A stretch of 50,180 bases of DNA from an uncultured Massilia sp. GTDB lineage: Bacteria > Pseudomonadota > Gammaproteobacteria > Burkholderiales > Burkholderiaceae_D. A model generated the notes under the pieces. That model was not told the DNA's origin. It made no database searches and worked only from the letters and a program-made list of their open reading frames with translations. A program made the position numbers and the translations under genes. The stretch is from the NCBI GenBank assembly GCA_913777025.1, contig CAJYQM010000292.1, forward strand, positions 1 to 50,180, written 5' to 3'. The stretch's first letter is position 1. Each line of letters begins with the position of its first letter. Below are positions 1-9,723 of the stretch, piece by piece.

Positions 1-1
1 C

Positions 2-88
2 CTGCTGGAACCGCTCGGCTATATACCGCCGGCCGAAGCTGAGGCAAACTATTACAAGCAGTTGAGCAGTCAGGCCCTCCCGGCCTGA
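2..88 (+). CDS. IS3-family transposase OrfB, C-terminal fragment
   Basis: The frame from position 2 reads LLEPLGYIPPAEAEANYYKQ and a few more residues to a TGA at 86-88. A segment of the type P-x-x-Y-x-P-x-E-A-E-x-x-Y is the typical extreme C-terminus of IS3-group DDE transposases (OrfB, rve integrase domain). The catalytic core is outside the window, so activity cannot be judged. It ends 39 bases before the IS tip, the normal spacing for these elements. Confidence 0.8.
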   Translation: MLEPLGYIPPAEAEANYYKQLSSQALPA

Positions 89-100
89 CTCACACTAACC

Positions 101-127
101 GGCCTCCACGAAAGCCGGGGCGGTTCA
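101..127 (-). repeat. Terminal inverted repeat of the IS3-family element
   Basis: Read on the minus strand from 127, the sequence starts TGAACCGCCCCGGCTTTC, as IS3-group right terminal repeats do. Only this one end is visible. The 127/128 boundary is set by where homology to the interrupted MBL gene starts (the frame from 132 reads GLLDSSGQAAFPNAE) and by the TTCA tip. Confidence 0.7.
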
Positions 128-638
128 TGTAGGGGGGCTGCTTGACTCGTCAGGGCAGGCAGCCTTTCCCAATGCAGAGTTGGTGGTCCACCAGCTTGAG
201 GTTTCTTTCTGGAAGAACGATGGCAATCTCAGCCGAGCGAGTGAGCGCGCTCGCGGAAACTTTTTGTTTGCCCGCAAGGTATTCGATCTATATCGGGAGA
301 GGACGCGCACGTTTATTGATAACGAGGTGCTCACCGGTATCAGTGCGATGCCTCTTCTGGGACATACCGCAGGACATTCCGGTTATCGCATCGAATCCAA
401 TGGTCGTAGCCTGTTGATTTGGGGGGATATCGTTCATTTCCCCCAAATTCAGATCGCCCGTCCTGACGTGTCCATCGCATTCGACCAAGACCCGATTCTC
501 TCCGCCGAAACACGATCCAAACTGTTGGATGTTGTCAGCTCGGACAAACTTCTGATCGCTGGAATGCACCTGGAAGAACTCGGGTTTGCCCACATCAATC
601 GCAACGGTGCAGGCTACGAGATTTTCTACGAAGCTTAG
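128..638 (+). pseudogene. MBL-fold metallo-hydrolase, 5'-truncated by the IS element
   Basis: The open frame (132 to the TAG at 636-638) reads GLLDSSGQAAFPNAELVVHQ and continues to a normal-looking C-terminus. It keeps the second half of a metallo-beta-lactamase fold: the HTAGHSGY metal-ligand motif, the WGDIVH segment carrying the bridging Asp, and a late HLEELGFAHI strand. The N-terminal half is gone, including the HxHxDH zinc motif, which in this family lies just before the GGLL segment that is the first thing kept here. A TTG at 180 could start a 152-residue product, but without HxHxDH it should be inactive. The relatives are usually exported or cytoplasmic hydrolases of lactonase-like type; the substrate is unknown. 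Confidence 0.75.
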
Positions 639-725
639 CGGCCGATACTGATGTCCGGGATCAGCCGGAATGGCCGGCGTGCGTGCCCCAGCGACGGCGG
701 CACTGGCACGGAGGTCGCGGTCTTT

Positions 726-1073
726 CTAATGCACAGGAAGGTTTTTCGCCGTCGTTTCGGTCGTGAGCGGGTCGTCTTGCACGGCCCTCAGCAACGAGTC
801 GAGCAGGCCCGGGAAGCGGGCGTCCAGGTCGTCGCGGCGCAGGGACAGCAGGTTCTCGCGTCCATCAGGCCGCTGCCAGATCACCCCGCTGTCGCGCAGT
901 ACCCGCCAATGATGGGTCAGCGTAGATTTGGGGATGCCTTGCAATACAGCACTGCACGCATGCTCACCACCTCCAGCCAGCATCCGCACGACAGTCAAGC
1001 GTAGTGGATTACCCAGCGCGGCGAGCACGTTCTCCAGGCGGATTTGATCACGGTCAGGATGATTGGCAGTCAT
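726..1073 (-). CDS. ArsR/SmtB-family winged-helix repressor
   Basis: A 115-residue protein, the usual ArsR length. The core (residues about 15-85) shows the family pattern: an ALGNPLRLTVVRML helix, the recognition segment PKSTLTHHWRVLRDSGVIW, and the wing RPDGRENLLSLRR. No clustered Cys metal site (CxC) is present, so it belongs to the non-arsenic branch that senses other ligands or redox state. It is divergent from the efflux pump at 1232, and two inverted 18-20 bp sites lie between them, so it probably represses that pump and itself. The start ATG is at 1071-1073. This arrangement of a small ArsR beside a DHA2 pump is common; the inducer cannot be read from sequence. Confidence 0.85.
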   Translation of the reverse strand: MTANHPDRDQIRLENVLAALGNPLRLTVVRMLAGGGEHACSAVLQGIPKSTLTHHWRVLRDSGVIWQRPDGRENLLSLRRDDLDARFPGLLDSLLRAVQDDPLTTETTAKNLPVH

Positions 1074-1154
1074 CTCAGCACTTTATCCGATAGTACGAGG
1101 ACAGGCAAACTATCTTTGTGGCATGGATCGGCTGAGGCACAGGGGATTGCCAAA

Positions 1155-1200
1155 TGTACGAATATACGCGTACAGTAATAATGTTCGCATTTATTCGTAC
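1155..1200. promoter_or_regulatory. Paired inverted operator-like sites between arsR-type gene and MFS pump
   Basis: Site 1 at 1155-1174 is the near-palindrome TGTACGAATATACGCGTACA. Site 2 at 1183-1200 is GTTCGCATTTATTCGTAC, which on the other strand reads GTACGAATAAATGCGAAC and matches site 1 (GTACGAATA-TA-CGCGTAC) at most positions. Two related dyads in a 158-bp divergent intergenic region are the expected target of the adjacent ArsR-family repressor. No convincing -35/-10 pair could be fixed. Confidence 0.6.
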
Positions 1201-1231
1201 CTTTGACCTTTTTGCCTAGGAGCACGTATCC

Positions 1232-2671
1232 ATGTCCTCTATCGCCTTACCATCCGACACCCATCGCTCTCCAGGTTGGAGCTTGACCTTGCTGGCATTC
1301 GCTCAGCTCATCATCTCGTTGGACATCAACATCGTGTTTGTGGCGCTGCCGGAGATCGGCGCGGGTCTGGGCTTCTCTGAGCAGACGTTGCAATGGGTGG
1401 TCAGCGCCTACACGGTATTCTGCGGCGGCTTCCTGCTGCTGGGTGGACGGGCCGCCGATTTGCTGGGGCAGCGGCGTGTCTTCATCTTCGCCCTGTGGCT
1501 CTATGCGCTGTCATCGATGATTGGTGGACTGGCGTGGAACCCGGAGGTGATCATCGCCGCACGGGCGGTCCAAGGCATCGGCGGCGCTCTGCTGTTTCCT
1601 TCCACGCTGTCACTCATCAATCGGTTGTTTGCCGAGGGAGCACCGCGCAACCGTGCGTTGGCGATCTGGGGCGGCGCGGGGGCGAGTGGCTTGACTCTCG
1701 GTTCATTGGCAGGTGGTTTTCTAACCGGTGCTTTCGGCTGGCCCTCGGTTTTCTTCGTGAACGTGTTGCTCGCCAGCATTGCCATCGTGGCAGCGTTCTT
1801 TATGATCCCCAAAGATGCGCCCAGGACCGAGCGTCGCAGTTTCGACTTGCCCGGTACCTTGACGGTCACTGCGGGAGCCACACTGCTGGTCTACGCGCTG
1901 GTGCAGGGACCAGAAGACGGCTGGCGTGACACATCCATCGTGACATCCGTGGTGCTGTCCGTACTATTGCTGCTTGCCTTCGTGGCGATCGAGTCGCGCA
2001 GCCGCGATCCACTGATGCCAATACGGCTGTTCGGTAATCGAAACCTGGCGGCGGGCATGGCGATCACGTTTATCTACATGGGGACCTTCGGCGCACTGCC
2101 ATACTTTCTGACGGTGCTGTTCCAGAGCGTACATGACTATACTGCGCTACAAACAGGCCTGGCTTTCATCGTGCCATCGGTTGCAATCTTCTTGGGAACA
2201 CAGCTGGGTGCGCGGCTCGCAAACAGGCTGTCCACGCGCGGCACACTGGTGGCGGGGAGCCTGGTCGGCATCGTCGGCACGCTGGCGATGGCACCGGCCA
2301 CCTTCGTGGGAGCGGGGTATGCGTTGATAGTGCCTGGGCTGGTGATCTCTGGCCTGGGCCAAGGCATCGTGTGGACGGCCATGTGGATCGCGGCCAGTTC
2401 GGGGGTGGCCCATCACGAGCAAGGTATCGCTTCAGGCATGGCTTCGACCACACTCAACGTGGGCAATGCCATTGGCCTGGCGGTGCTGGTGGCACTGGCG
2501 AACTCCGGCGTATCCGGTCTGCACGGCGGCGAGCCGCTACGTAGCGCCTTGGCGCAGGGAACACAGCAAGCATTTTATCTGGCGGCGGCAGGGATGGTCT
2601 TGGGGCTGCTGATAGCACTTACGTTGCCACGTAAGGCAGCGAACCTTGCGCGGTCCGCCGAAGTAGCTTGA
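1232..2671 (+). CDS. MFS efflux transporter, DHA2 (EmrB/QacA) 14-helix type
   Basis: A 479-residue inner-membrane protein with about 14 hydrophobic segments, the length and topology of drug:H+ antiporter family 2. Visible motifs include the helix-1 segment LIISLDINIVFVALP (the D-x-N/T-I-V-x-V-A-L-P motif of DHA2), motif A after helix 2 (GGRAADLLGQRRVF) and the helix-5 motif C-like GASGLTLGSLAGG. An AGGAGC ribosome site lies 7 bases before the ATG. It exports small toxic molecules using the proton gradient; the substrate is unknown. It is controlled, by inference, by the divergent ArsR gene, and is followed 15 bases later by a LysR fragment. Confidence 0.88.
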   Translation: MSSIALPSDTHRSPGWSLTLLAFAQLIISLDINIVFVALPEIGAGLGFSEQTLQWVVSAYTVFCGGFLLLGGRAADLLGQRRVFIFALWLYALSSMIGGLAWNPEVIIAARAVQGIGGALLFPSTLSLINRLFAEGAPRNRALAIWGGAGASGLTLGSLAGGFLTGAFGWPSVFFVNVLLASIAIVAAFFMIPKDAPRTERRSFDLPGTLTVTAGATLLVYALVQGPEDGWRDTSIVTSVVLSVLLLLAFVAIESRSRDPLMPIRLFGNRNLAAGMAITFIYMGTFGALPYFLTVLFQSVHDYTALQTGLAFIVPSVAIFLGTQLGARLANRLSTRGTLVAGSLVGIVGTLAMAPATFVGAGYALIVPGLVISGLGQGIVWTAMWIAASSGVAHHEQGIASGMASTTLNVGNAIGLAVLVALANSGVSGLHGGEPLRSALAQGTQQAFYLAAAGMVLGLLIALTLPRKAANLARSAEVA

Positions 2672-2686
2672 GCGAAGGAGACGGCC

Positions 2687-2830
2687 ATGGAACTGCGCCA
2701 CCTACGTTGTTTCCTCGCCGTCGCTGAAGAACTCCATGTCGCCCGCGCCGCCAGACGGTTGCACATCGACCAGTCACCGTTGTCACGCACGATCAAGGCG
2801 CTGGAAGAGGAGCTGGGCGTGGGCGCCTAA
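2687..2830 (+). pseudogene. LysR-family regulator fragment (N-terminal HTH only)
   Basis: The 47-codon frame begins [20 protein letters not shown] and continues with the LysR recognition helix ([19 protein letters not shown]), then ends in TAA at 2828-2830 exactly where the conserved LGV-x-LF-x-R segment should continue. An AAGGAGA ribosome site precedes the ATG. No reading frame after the stop resembles the ~240-residue inducer-binding domain; the following 270 bp are AT-rich non-coding DNA, so most of the gene was deleted rather than merely interrupted. It sits 15 bases after the efflux pump, so the original locus probably had a pump-linked LysR gene. Confidence 0.75.
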
Positions 2831-3103
2831 CTGGCTTCTCGACGCTCACCACTACAGCGCACCCCATAGCGCACGCAACAGTCGAAACCTGGTCTAATCT
2901 GTTGTCTCATAAGACCTTTCGAGTAGCTGCATGCTCGCATCAAAGGCTTGAAAGCGGACATTTTTTTATTGCTGGTTTCACATCGTTTCCGTTATTAATC
3001 AATAACTTGTCAAAAATTTTCCTGTTGCAAAGAGCCTGAAAGCGGCCCCGGCACTACCGTTTTTCGCTACGCTTCCCTGTTCAGCTAACGAATAGGAAGC
3101 AGC
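2831..3103. other. AT-rich intergenic region with small repeats, upstream of the subtilase
   Basis: No gene seen. It contains a 6-bp-arm inverted repeat GTTATT-AATC-AATAAC at 2991-3006 and a near-direct repeat GCTTGAAAGCGG (2946-2957) / GCCTGAAAGCGG (3034-3045). Base composition is clearly lower in GC than the genes on the right, marking the junction between the accessory segment and the high-GC backbone. A GGAAG ribosome site ends a few bases before the ATG at 3104. Confidence 0.5.
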
Positions 3104-4936
<1,833 letters not shown>

Positions 4937-4939
<3 letters not shown>

Positions 4940-5040
4940 GGTGAACAGCTCCGCTGTCCACGCGGGGATTGATATCAGCTCCGTTTTCGTACACGAACTG
5001 GCGGCCGCTAACTATCACCGCGTGGACGGCACAGCCGGCT
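4937..5040. repeat. REP/BIME-like double-hairpin repeat, copy A (degenerate)
   Basis: It begins in the stop codon of the protease. The left hairpin GTGAACAGC-TCC-GCTGTCCAC has one mismatch; the spacer (CAGCTCCG...ACTATC) aligns with the spacer of copy C at 25336-25372; the right arm ATCACCGCGTGGACGGCACA matches copy C but its distal half has decayed. It probably acts as an mRNA 3' end or terminator for the protease gene. Confidence 0.7.
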
Positions 5041-5085
5041 GCGCGCCCCGGTCCCCCTACTTGCAGAGCCGCATCAATTCAGTAA

Positions 5086-5105
5086 TACTGTATGCAATTA
5101 CAGTA
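5086..5105. promoter_or_regulatory. LexA (SOS) box overlapping the dinB start codon
   Basis: TACTGTATGCAATTACAGTA is CTG-N10-CAG with the full outer half-sites of the classical gammaproteobacterial LexA consensus (TACTGTATATATATACAGTA): 16 of 20 positions agree and the dyad arms TACTGTA/TACAGTA are nearly complete. Its last base is the A of the dinB ATG. A possible -35 TTGCAG lies at 5061-5066. No Shine-Dalgarno fits between box and start, suggesting a very short-leader or leaderless message. Confidence 0.85.
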
Positions 5106-6181
5106 TGAACATCCCCGTCCGCAAGATCATCCACTGCGATTGCGATTGTTTTTACGCGTCCGTCGAGATGCGGGATGACCCGTCGCTGCGCGGACGGCCG
5201 CTGGCCGTGGGTGGACGCCATGACCAGCGCGGCGTGGTGGCCACCTGCAACTACGAAGCGCGGCGCTACGGCATCCATTCGGCCATGGCGACGGCCCAGG
5301 CCATCAAGCTGTGCCCGGACTTGCTGGTGATCCCGCCGAACATGGAAAAGTACCGGATCGCCTCGCGCCAGATCATGGACATCTACCGCGACTATACAGA
5401 GCTGGTCGAGCCGCTGTCGCTGGACGAAGCCTACCTGGACGTCAGCGAATCAAGGCAGTGCAAGGGCAGCGCGACGCTGATTGCCCAGGAAATCCGGCGC
5501 CGCATTTTCGACACCGTCGGCATCACGGCTTCGGCCGGCGTGGCGCCGAACAAGTTCGTGGCCAAGATCGCCAGCGACTGGAACAAACCGGACGGGCTGT
5601 TCCTGGTGCGTCCGGATGAAGTCTATGATTTCGTCGCCGCGCTGCCGGTGAAAAAGCTGCACGGCGTCGGCAAGGTCACGGCGGCCAAGATGAACCGCCT
5701 GGGCGTGGAGACCTGCGCCGATTTGCGCGGCTGGAGCATGGCGAAGCTGCAGGAGCATTTCGGTTCCTTTGGCGCGCGCCTGCACGACCTGTGCCGCGGC
5801 ATCGATGTCCGCGAGGTGAACCCGGTGCGCGAACGCAAGTCGATCAGCACCGAGGAAACCTATACGCCGGACGTGCCGGATTTGCCAGCCTGCATCGCGC
5901 TGCTGCCCGAGCTGATGGAACACTTGCAAGGCCGGATCAAGCGCAATGGTGCCGAAAAATTCATCAACAAGCTGTTCGTCAAAATCAAGTTTTCGGACTT
6001 CCAGCAGACGACGGTCGAGTGCGTGGGCTACGCGCCCAGCATGGAAACCTATGCGCGGCTGATGGAAACCGGCTGGCTGCGCGCCAGCCGCCCGGTGCGC
6101 TTGCTGGGCGTCGGCGTGCGCCTGGCCGACACCGAACAAGTCGAGCAACTGAGCTTGTTTGACGAACGTGCAACACATTGA
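5105..6181 (+). CDS. dinB: DNA polymerase IV (Y-family translesion polymerase)
   Basis: A 358-residue error-prone polymerase that copies past lesions. Motif 1 is IIHCDCDCFYASVEMRD, with Asp12 as first metal ligand and Tyr17 at the steric-gate position (Phe in E. coli DinB, Tyr in archaeal Dpo4). The catalytic acidic pair is in SLDEAYLDVS, and TASAGVAPNKFVAKIASDWNKPDG is the conserved palm segment. Helix-hairpin-helix segment KLHGVGKVTAAKMNRLG follows, then the little-finger domain. The C-terminal QLSLFD is a canonical beta-clamp binding motif, so the protein is complete. The start is supported by homology at KIIH. Regulation by LexA is strongly indicated by the box at 5086. Confidence 0.96.
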   Translation: MNIPVRKIIHCDCDCFYASVEMRDDPSLRGRPLAVGGRHDQRGVVATCNYEARRYGIHSAMATAQAIKLCPDLLVIPPNMEKYRIASRQIMDIYRDYTELVEPLSLDEAYLDVSESRQCKGSATLIAQEIRRRIFDTVGITASAGVAPNKFVAKIASDWNKPDGLFLVRPDEVYDFVAALPVKKLHGVGKVTAAKMNRLGVETCADLRGWSMAKLQEHFGSFGARLHDLCRGIDVREVNPVRERKSISTEETYTPDVPDLPACIALLPELMEHLQGRIKRNGAEKFINKLFVKIKFSDFQQTTVECVGYAPSMETYARLMETGWLRASRPVRLLGVGVRLADTEQVEQLSLFDERATH

Positions 6182-6268
6182 AAAAGCGTACGCCGTCGAT
6201 GAGAAATTGCTCATCCGCAGCGTGTAGAATGTCGTTCCCCTGAAATTGAGAGATAACCGAGAGTAACT

Positions 6269-7165
6269 ATGTGGTTCAAGAATCTTCAGATCTATCGCCT
6301 GCCCGCCCCCTGGAATTTCACCCCTGAACAGATGGAAGAGGCGTTGCGCCCGCAAGCGTTCACGCCGGCCAGCAGCAACGAACTGCTGCAGCAGGGCTGG
6401 GATTCGCCGCGCGGCAATGACAAGCTGGTCCACGTGGTGAACAAGCAGATGCTGATGATGCTGGGCACCGAAAAGAAACTGCTGCCGAGCTCGGTCATCA
6501 ACCAGGTCGCCAAGGCCAAGGCCGCCGAACTGGAAGAACAGCAGGGCTTCCCGCCGGGCAAGAAGGCGATGAAGGAACTGAAGGAGCGCGTGGCCGACGA
6601 ACTGCTGCCGCGCGCCTTCTCGATCCGCGGCAATACCTGGGCCTGGATCGACCCGGTCAACGGCTGGCTGGTCGTCGACGCCGCCAGCCCGAACAAGGCC
6701 GACGACGTGATCAAGCTGCTGCTGAAGGCCGTGGACAAGATGCCGCTGGAATCGGTGCGCGTGCAGAGCTCGCCGGTTGCCGTCATGACCGGCTGGCTGG
6801 AATCGGACGAGGCCCCGTACAACTTCACGATCGACCAGGACACCGAACTGCGCGCCACCGGCGAAAGCAAGGCGACCGTGCGCTACGTGAAGCACTCGCT
6901 GGACCCGGAGGACATCCGCCGCCACATCGCGGGCGGCAAGCAGTGCACCCGCCTGGCCATGACCTGGAACAGCCGCATTTCCTTCGTGCTGACCGAACAG
7001 CTGGCAATCAAGAGCATCAAGCCGCTGGACGTGATCAAGGAAGGCGAGACCATCACCTACAGCGACGACGAGCGTTTCGATAACGACATCATGCTGATGA
7101 CCGGCGAGCTGGCCAAGATGCTGGCGGACCTGGTGGAAGCGCTGGGCGGCGAAGCGAAAGCGTAG
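6269..7165 (+). CDS. rdgC: Recombination-associated protein RdgC
   Basis: A 298-residue protein of the RdgC family, which forms a ring-shaped dimer on double-stranded DNA and restrains RecA filament use at stalled forks. The whole length follows the family: the start [11 protein letters not shown], the central [22 protein letters not shown]-type strand region, the E-x-x-LRATG segment, [15 protein letters not shown], and the acidic ending [13 protein letters not shown]. It follows dinB on the same strand after an 87-bp gap, so it could share the SOS context, but no LexA box was seen directly before it. An imperfect REP copy overlaps its stop codon. Confidence 0.95.
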   Translation: MWFKNLQIYRLPAPWNFTPEQMEEALRPQAFTPASSNELLQQGWDSPRGNDKLVHVVNKQMLMMLGTEKKLLPSSVINQVAKAKAAELEEQQGFPPGKKAMKELKERVADELLPRAFSIRGNTWAWIDPVNGWLVVDAASPNKADDVIKLLLKAVDKMPLESVRVQSSPVAVMTGWLESDEAPYNFTIDQDTELRATGESKATVRYVKHSLDPEDIRRHIAGGKQCTRLAMTWNSRISFVLTEQLAIKSIKPLDVIKEGETITYSDDERFDNDIMLMTGELAKMLADLVEALGGEAKA

Positions 7166-7304
7166 GGTGGACGGCTGTACCGCGCAATTTGAATTGTTGC
7201 GGCGTTGACGCCGTCCACGCGTTCAACCGGCCTTCGAATCAACGCGGTGCGCTTCCATCCATAAGCGATCTGAACGCGTGGACGGGAAACCCGTCCACCC
7301 TACC
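7163..7304. repeat. REP/BIME-like double-hairpin repeat, copy B
   Basis: It starts at the rdgC stop (TAGGGTGGACGG). The left hairpin is enlarged: GTGGACGGC and GCCGTCCAC are separated by an inner imperfect stem CCGCGCAATT / TTGTTGCGG. The right hairpin at 7278-7298 is perfect, GTGGACGGG-AAA-CCCGTCCAC, and ends CCCTAC as copy C does. It lies between the convergent rdgC and catalase genes. Confidence 0.75.
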
Positions 7305-7326
7305 CAAGACGCAACGGCTATCGAAT

Positions 7327-7362
7327 AAAAAACGGCCCGGATGATTCATCTGGGCCGTTTGC
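7327..7362 (-). terminator. Rho-independent terminator of catalase (probably bidirectional)
   Basis: AAACGGCCC at 7330-7338 pairs with GGGCCGTTT at 7352-7360, with further pairing inside (GATGA/TCATC). Read on the minus strand the stem is followed by TTTTTTATT, a proper U-run 20 bases after the catalase stop codon. On the plus strand a weaker run (TTTGCATTTTT) follows. Confidence 0.85.
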
Positions 7363-7380
7363 ATTTTTACCCCTGCGCGA

Positions 7381-9009
7381 TTATTTGGCGGCCGCCACTT
7401 CCTCGCTGGTCGCCGGCTCCTTCACCCCACCGGTGTCGCCGTTTTCCTGCTGGCCACTGGTATAGGTCGGCGCCTGGCGATTCGCGTGCGGCGCCGGCTT
7501 GCCCGGCAGCGGCGGCAGCGCCTTGGCCTTTTCCAGGTCGATGCCGGCGACTTGCGCCACGCGGCGGCCGTAGTCCTCGTCGCAGTGCCACAGGTGCCAG
7601 ACCATGCGCAGCTGGATCACTTCCGGGCATTTCCTGAGGTCGCCGCCGACGTTGTTCACCAGGTCGTCGCGCTCCCAGTCCTGGAAGCTGCGGTAGCGGT
7701 CGCCGGCCTGCTTGTAGTCGGCGGCCGTGCTGGTGGTCTGGTAGCGGCCCAGGTGGCCCTGCACGTACTGGTGGTAATCCTTTTGCGGCTGCGGCGCTTC
7801 CTGCAGGCCGCCGATCAGGCTCGGCTCGTAGTTCAGGTGCTTGTTTTCAACGCCATCGTCGACGACATACGCCATTTGCGCGTCGCGCTGGTTGGTGCGG
7901 GCGCGCGCCTTTTCCTGCGGCGCATTGATCGGCAATTGCAGGTAATTGGGGCCGACGCGGTAACGCTGGGTATCGGAATACGATAAGGTGCGCCCCTGCA
8001 GCATCTTGTCGTCGGAAAAATCGATGCCGTCGACCAGCACGCCGGTGCCGAAGGCCGACTGCTCGGTCTCGGCAAAGACATTGTCCGGATTCTTGTTCAA
8101 CACCATGCGGCCCACCGGCAGCAAGGGGAACTGATCTTCCGGCCAGCGCTTGGTGTCGTCCAGCGGGTCGAAGTCGAGTTCCGGGTGGTCGCCGTCGGCC
8201 ATGATCTGCACGCAGAATTCCCATTCCGGATAGTCGCCGCGCTCGATCGCGTCGTACAGGTCGCGCGTGGCGTGGCTGGTGTCCTGGCCCTGGATTTCCG
8301 AGGCCTGCTGGGTGGTCAGGTTGCGCACGCCCTGCTTCGGCTGCCAGTGGAATTTCACCAGGTGGGCGACACCCTGGTCGTTCACCAGTTTATAGGTGTT
8401 GACGCCGGAGCCTTCCATCTCGCGGTAGTTGGCCGGGATGCCCCATGGGCTCTTGACCCAGGTGACCATGTGCAGCGATTCCGGATGATTCGCGATGAAG
8501 TCGTAGAAGCGCCACGGTTCCTGCTGGTTGGTGACCGGGTCCGGCTTGAAGGCATGGATCATGTCCGGGAACTTGATCGCGTCGCGGATGAAGAACACCT
8601 TCAGGTTGTTGCCGACCAGGTCCCAGTTGCCTTCCACGGTCTTCAGCTTGACCGCGAAGCCGCGCGGATCGCGTGCCGTCTCCGGGGATTCCTTGGCGCC
8701 GATCACGGTCGAAAAGCGCACGAACACCGGGGTCTGCACGCCGGTTTCGTTCAGCACTTTCGCGCGGGTGTACTTGCTGGCCGGCTCGTCACCGATCTTG
8801 CCGTAGGCTTCGAAATAGCCGTGGGCACCGGTGCCGCGCGCATGGACCACCCGTTCCGGGATGCGTTCGCGGTCGAAGTGGGTGATCTTTTCGATGAACT
8901 GGTAGTTCTCGAGGGTCGCCGGCCCGCGTTCTCCCACCGATCGCAGCGACTGGTTGTCGCGCACGGGGTGGCCCTGGCGGGTGGTCAAAGTGGGGCGCTG
9001 CTCATTCAT
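7381..9009 (-). CDS. katA: Monofunctional heme catalase
   Basis: A 542-residue cytoplasmic enzyme disproportionating hydrogen peroxide. The distal catalytic His56 lies in [12 protein letters not shown], the distal Asn in the LVGNN motif (about 134-135), and the heme-ligand Tyr344 in [13 protein letters not shown]. Length and motifs fit the small-subunit (clade 3) catalases; the C-terminal ~40 residues (Pro/Gly/Glu-rich after [10 protein letters not shown]) are a low-complexity extension. A very strong ribosome site AGGAGGA precedes the ATG by 6 bases and a TATAAT lies ~35 bases further upstream. No signal peptide was found. OxyR-type control is likely for such genes but no site could be fixed by eye. 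It is followed by its own terminator. Confidence 0.95.
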   Translation of the reverse strand: MNEQRPTLTTRQGHPVRDNQSLRSVGERGPATLENYQFIEKITHFDRERIPERVVHARGTGAHGYFEAYGKIGDEPASKYTRAKVLNETGVQTPVFVRFSTVIGAKESPETARDPRGFAVKLKTVEGNWDLVGNNLKVFFIRDAIKFPDMIHAFKPDPVTNQQEPWRFYDFIANHPESLHMVTWVKSPWGIPANYREMEGSGVNTYKLVNDQGVAHLVKFHWQPKQGVRNLTTQQASEIQGQDTSHATRDLYDAIERGDYPEWEFCVQIMADGDHPELDFDPLDDTKRWPEDQFPLLPVGRMVLNKNPDNVFAETEQSAFGTGVLVDGIDFSDDKMLQGRTLSYSDTQRYRVGPNYLQLPINAPQEKARARTNQRDAQMAYVVDDGVENKHLNYEPSLIGGLQEAPQPQKDYHQYVQGHLGRYQTTSTAADYKQAGDRYRSFQDWERDDLVNNVGGDLRKCPEVIQLRMVWHLWHCDEDYGRRVAQVAGIDLEKAKALPPLPGKPAPHANRQAPTYTSGQQENGDTGGVKEPATSEEVAAAK

Positions 9010-9041
9010 CGCTCGTTCCTCCTGCGTTCGTTGGAAAAAGC

Positions 9042-9047
9042 ATTATA
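9042..9047 (-). promoter_or_regulatory. -10 element of the catalase promoter
   Basis: On the minus strand a perfect TATAAT lies 33 bases upstream of the catalase ATG, within CAGTTCCTATAATGC. No good -35 hexamer was seen at 16-18 bp, which would fit an activator-dependent promoter such as OxyR-controlled ones. The activator is inference. Confidence 0.55.
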
Positions 9048-9098
9048 GGAACTGACGAAAATGAGCAGCGTACCGGAGCCTTCAGGCAAGAAGACTTG

Positions 9099-9584
9099 TC
9101 AAGGTTCCTGGAACACGCCAGCGGCGCGGTTCTTCGTGACCTTATTCCAAGTAAAGATCTTGCCGTTCATTGCCACGTAGACGCCAGCCGGCAGCACCTG
9201 GGCCACGCCGCAGGCGAAGCCGAAGTTGAACAGCGCGTCCGAGTTGGCGATCTCATAAGGAATCATGGCGCCGGTGAAGACGATGGTCTTGTCGTTCAGC
9301 GCCGCGCCCAGTACCTCGGCGGTTTCGCGCATGGTGTCGGTGCCGTGCACGATCACGATCGCCTTCTCGGCGGAAGCCTGGCAGGCTGCCAGCACGCGCT
9401 GGCGGTCGGCGTCCTGCATCTCGAGCGAGTCGAGCAGGGGCAGGGTTTCCAGCTCGACCGGGACGGTCATGCGCGAGCGTGCGATAACGTCAGGCAAATG
9501 GCTATTGGAAAAGCCCAGTACACCGTTGAGTTCATTGTAGTGTTTGTCGAAAGTGCCGCCGGTGGCGATGATCCGCAGAGTCAT
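9099..9584 (-). CDS. Single-domain asparaginase-like protein
   Basis: A 161-residue protein matching only the N-terminal catalytic domain of type I/II L-asparaginases (normally ~330 residues). It has the first catalytic motif ATGGTFDK (Thr11), the second VHGTDTM (Thr82, Asp83), and Lys99 before VFTGAMIP, the positions expected for the catalytic Thr, Thr-Asp pair and Lys. The C-terminal domain that completes the dimer interface and substrate pocket is absent. The start at the Met of MTLRIIATGG is chosen because upstream residues are not conserved-looking, although no clear ribosome site precedes it. Small stand-alone asparaginase domains of this kind occur widely in proteobacteria with unknown substrates. 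It is divergent from the 9724 gene. Confidence 0.82.
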   Translation of the reverse strand: MTLRIIATGGTFDKHYNELNGVLGFSNSHLPDVIARSRMTVPVELETLPLLDSLEMQDADRQRVLAACQASAEKAIVIVHGTDTMRETAEVLGAALNDKTIVFTGAMIPYEIANSDALFNFGFACGVAQVLPAGVYVAMNGKIFTWNKVTKNRAAGVFQEP

Positions 9585-9723
9585 GATGATTTGGAAAGGC
9601 AGTAAAAAAAGGTGGGTAATGATAGCCGCAAACAGGTGTCCATCCACATGGGTCTGCGCTAGAATCATCTGGATCGGATGAGTACACTGATCTCTTTCCA
9701 GGCTTGAGCCTGCTTCCTTTCCT

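Larger units (their letters stand above)
1..127 (+). mobile_element. Right end of an IS3-family insertion sequence (partial)
   Basis: The window opens inside an IS. The last 28 codons of an IS3-type OrfB transposase are followed by a terminal repeat ending in GGGGCGGTTCA at 127; its reverse complement, TGAACCGCCCC, is the usual tip of many IS3-group elements. The left end lies outside the window, so the target-site duplication cannot be checked. The element abuts an MBL-fold gene whose 5' half is missing, which places the insertion inside that gene. Confidence 0.8.
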
